Below are positions 61,912-64,000 of a stretch of 64,000 nucleotides of DNA, one piece after another; positions within the stretch are counted from its first letter, which is position 1, and each line of letters opens with the position of its first letter. The notes under the pieces are model-generated. The model saw only the letters and a list, made by a program, of their open reading frames with translations. It had not been told where the DNA came from and did no database searches. Source of the DNA: Vespula vulgaris (Eukaryota > Arthropoda > Insecta > Hymenoptera > Vespidae); NCBI RefSeq assembly GCF_905475345.1, contig NC_066586.1, positions 11,169,400 to 11,233,399 of the forward strand, read 5' to 3'. Made by a program: the position numbers and the translations under genes.

Positions 61912-64000
61912 TGAAGTGGAGCGTGAGGAGAGCCCTTTGTAATTAAGTTTTGTAAAGGAAATCGTGAAAGTAACCCATATGCAGGTATCATACATATCGA
62001 GAATTCTAAACTATGTATTAATCTCGATAAGTGCAAGATAAAAATAACGTTATCGGCGAGTTTCGAATATTCTCGCCGAGACCTGATACATAGTAATTAA
62101 TTCACACGTGAGTTTCCCTTTTAAATTGAACAAGATTTACGATGGACATCGCGATATCGATTGAACTCGTGTCATTTGCAAAAACTACTTTCATTAGTAT
62201 CATTCAAGCGAGTTTACTACGTCTATCACATGGATTATTAATAATAACATGAAAGAGAATAAAAACTCTTCCTTGTACATATAATTTCTTTTTCTTTTCA
62301 ATGTTTACACCAAATTTGTACTTCTTATTTTTTTTTTACTCTTCTTTTGTGTTTGAATAGTTTTCCACTTTCGTTTATATTATCGAAATAAGATTTTTTT
62401 GCACTTTATTTTTATATACACGGTTTAATCAATTTTTTATAATGGATTTGCATATTACTTCATTTCAAGTTCGTAAAAACGGAGTAGAAAAATTTAATGC
62501 TAAATTTGGTACATATTACATTTATTAGTTTGCATTTGATTTTAATTTATTTTACAATGTTTTATCGATCTATCAATAAGTTATTGCGAAATGTTTAATA
62601 AATTAATTCAACAGAAGAAAACGTTTTAGAAAAAATTGTCAAATTTTGCTTAAAACGATTTATTCCCTTTATTAGAAAATAATTATTGATTTATCGATAT
62701 ATTCATTAAATAATTTACAGAAAAGAATGGATGGTGTAATGATAAATTCAATGATCTTAATAAGAAGAAAGTTTTATGTATAAGACGGTGTTTCTAATGT
62801 TTTAAAAGGATTTCGACGTCGAAGACGACGTTCTAACGTCAGGAAGACGCGTCTCGTAAATTGCGTACCACGATGACGAGCGACGATAGGAGTTAACAGC
62901 GTTGGGGATCCGCTTCGTACTCGTGCTCAAATAAACACGAACAGCCTCGCAAATTTAACGTCTCTCCGAAGCACTTGGGACACTCACAAAGGACGTAGTA
63001 ATGAACTACTCGATGTAAGAAGCTTTGCTAAACGAGGAATCGACGATATTACGACGAATTACGGCTTTACCTCTTTATCATGATTTTTCTGTAATAATTT
63101 TATCGATTAATCGAACTATATAACTCAACTACAAAGAATATTATAATGCATGTTGACGAAGAAATTCCTTCGATGAAGTTTATAACGTTTATGTAAAAAA
63201 AAAAAAAAAAAATTTCTCATGATTTTATTTCAAATTTATAATATAATTGTCGATCGAAAATCGTTATCAAAATTTGAAGAATAAACATCGAGATAATAAT
63301 TTTTATCGATTTTATAATAAATGTTTTTTTTTTCTAAGAAAAACAAAAATTGAATAAAATAGAGAGAGAGAGAGGGAGAGATGGCATTAAATGCATTATC
63401 GCATAATATGACTAATTAAAATATTTGAAAATTTTGTTATAATTCATAAAGCATGAATTTTCGTCATATTCAAACTAACGATGCAAACCACGAGGAAAAA
63501 ATAAATTATTGCGTTCTCAAAGAAACAAAGAAACGAATTTTATTTACGCGCTTCGTTGACAATGAACTCCTATAATTTGTAACTTCTTTCAAGGTTGAAT
63601 ATTAACAAAAAAAAATAAAAATAAAATACAGTAAAAAATAAAAAATAAAAAAATGAAAGAAAGAAGAAAGATATTCATTTTGACCATTGAGCTTCGCGGG
63701 ATGCCGCTAATTAATTCGAAATTTTTCGAGATCCAACCAAGCTGATGAGTTTCCTACACGGACCGTAAAATTGAAACTCGATGGTCTGGTTTAGAAAATG
63801 TTGGTGTCTCTACGGGTTCTGGTACATCAGTTGTACGTATGAACACGATGGTGGTCCTTTTAGATTCTAAAATTACGACCCTTGATAGCTTTAAAAGTTC
63901 GTTGAAACTCAACCATTACAGACAGTACGAGCCGATCGATTTTTTAAACTCTTTGAAGCATTACGAGCGAATATTATTATATCTATTATAATACATAAGT

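Larger units (their letters stand above)
51341..64000. other. FAK upstream and intergenic DNA
   Basis: No exon of a recognised protein lies here. The left part must contain untranslated FAK exons, promoter or introns. The whole stretch is AT-rich with pyrimidine/purine tracts and GC-richer islands at about 52780-52920, 54090-54270, 54700-54920, 61700-61910 and 62810-63000. Short exon-like stretches at 55681-55772 and 56329-56416, and a possible first exon near 61804-61905, are listed separately. Open frames such as 57619-57918 and 56219-56707 (minus) show AT-driven or repeat-driven composition. Confidence 0.5.

Overview
The window looks like nuclear DNA from an insect, most likely an aculeate hymenopteran (bee, wasp or ant). 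The DNA is strongly AT-rich but full of CpG-containing words. It carries long AT, GA/CT and trinucleotide microsatellites. Its genes are split by GT-AG introns, and every recognised protein is an insect-type member of a conserved animal family. I cannot name the species.

Layout, left to right. 1-11851: a gene desert with GC-richer islands, two families of degenerate tandem repeats, and possible 5' exons of the next gene. 11852-21841 (+): thirteen exons of a SIPA1L/SPAR-type RapGAP with RapGAP domain, PDZ domain and C-terminal leucine zipper. 21842-30251: its 3' UTR followed by a repeat-rich spacer. 30252-32479 (-): menin, four exons. 33738-34316 (+): BLOC1S2, one exon. 35624-36591 (-): Elongin C, four exons. 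37643-39468 (+): DSCC1, eight exons. 42050-51330 (-): focal adhesion kinase, twenty coding exons. 51331-64000: upstream and intergenic DNA of FAK with scattered candidate exons, promoter elements and microsatellites.

From menin to FAK the strands alternate (-,+,-,+,-). This gives two head-to-head pairs (menin/BLOC1S2 and Elongin C/DSCC1) whose start codons lie about 1.0-1.3 kb apart, and two tail-to-tail pairs. The proteins do not form one pathway: SIPA1L and FAK act in adhesion and small-GTPase or tyrosine-kinase signalling, menin in chromatin, BLOC1S2 in lysosome-related traffic, Elongin C in ubiquitin ligases and elongin, and DSCC1 in sister-chromatid cohesion. Shared promoters and UTR overlap are the only visible ways the neighbours could influence one another.

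Exon structures were built by reading splice sites and checking codon phase. The phases close without a frameshift in all five multi-exon models. I see no transposon proteins, rRNA, tRNA or CRISPR array. The most notable items are the FAK linker and tail (repeated tyrosine and RxxS-type motifs, and an apparent relocation of the Grb2-type site), an acidic cassette exon in Elongin C, a 90-nt in-frame intron in DSCC1, an unassigned exon-like ORF between Elongin C and DSCC1, and the tandem repeats upstream of SIPA1L.
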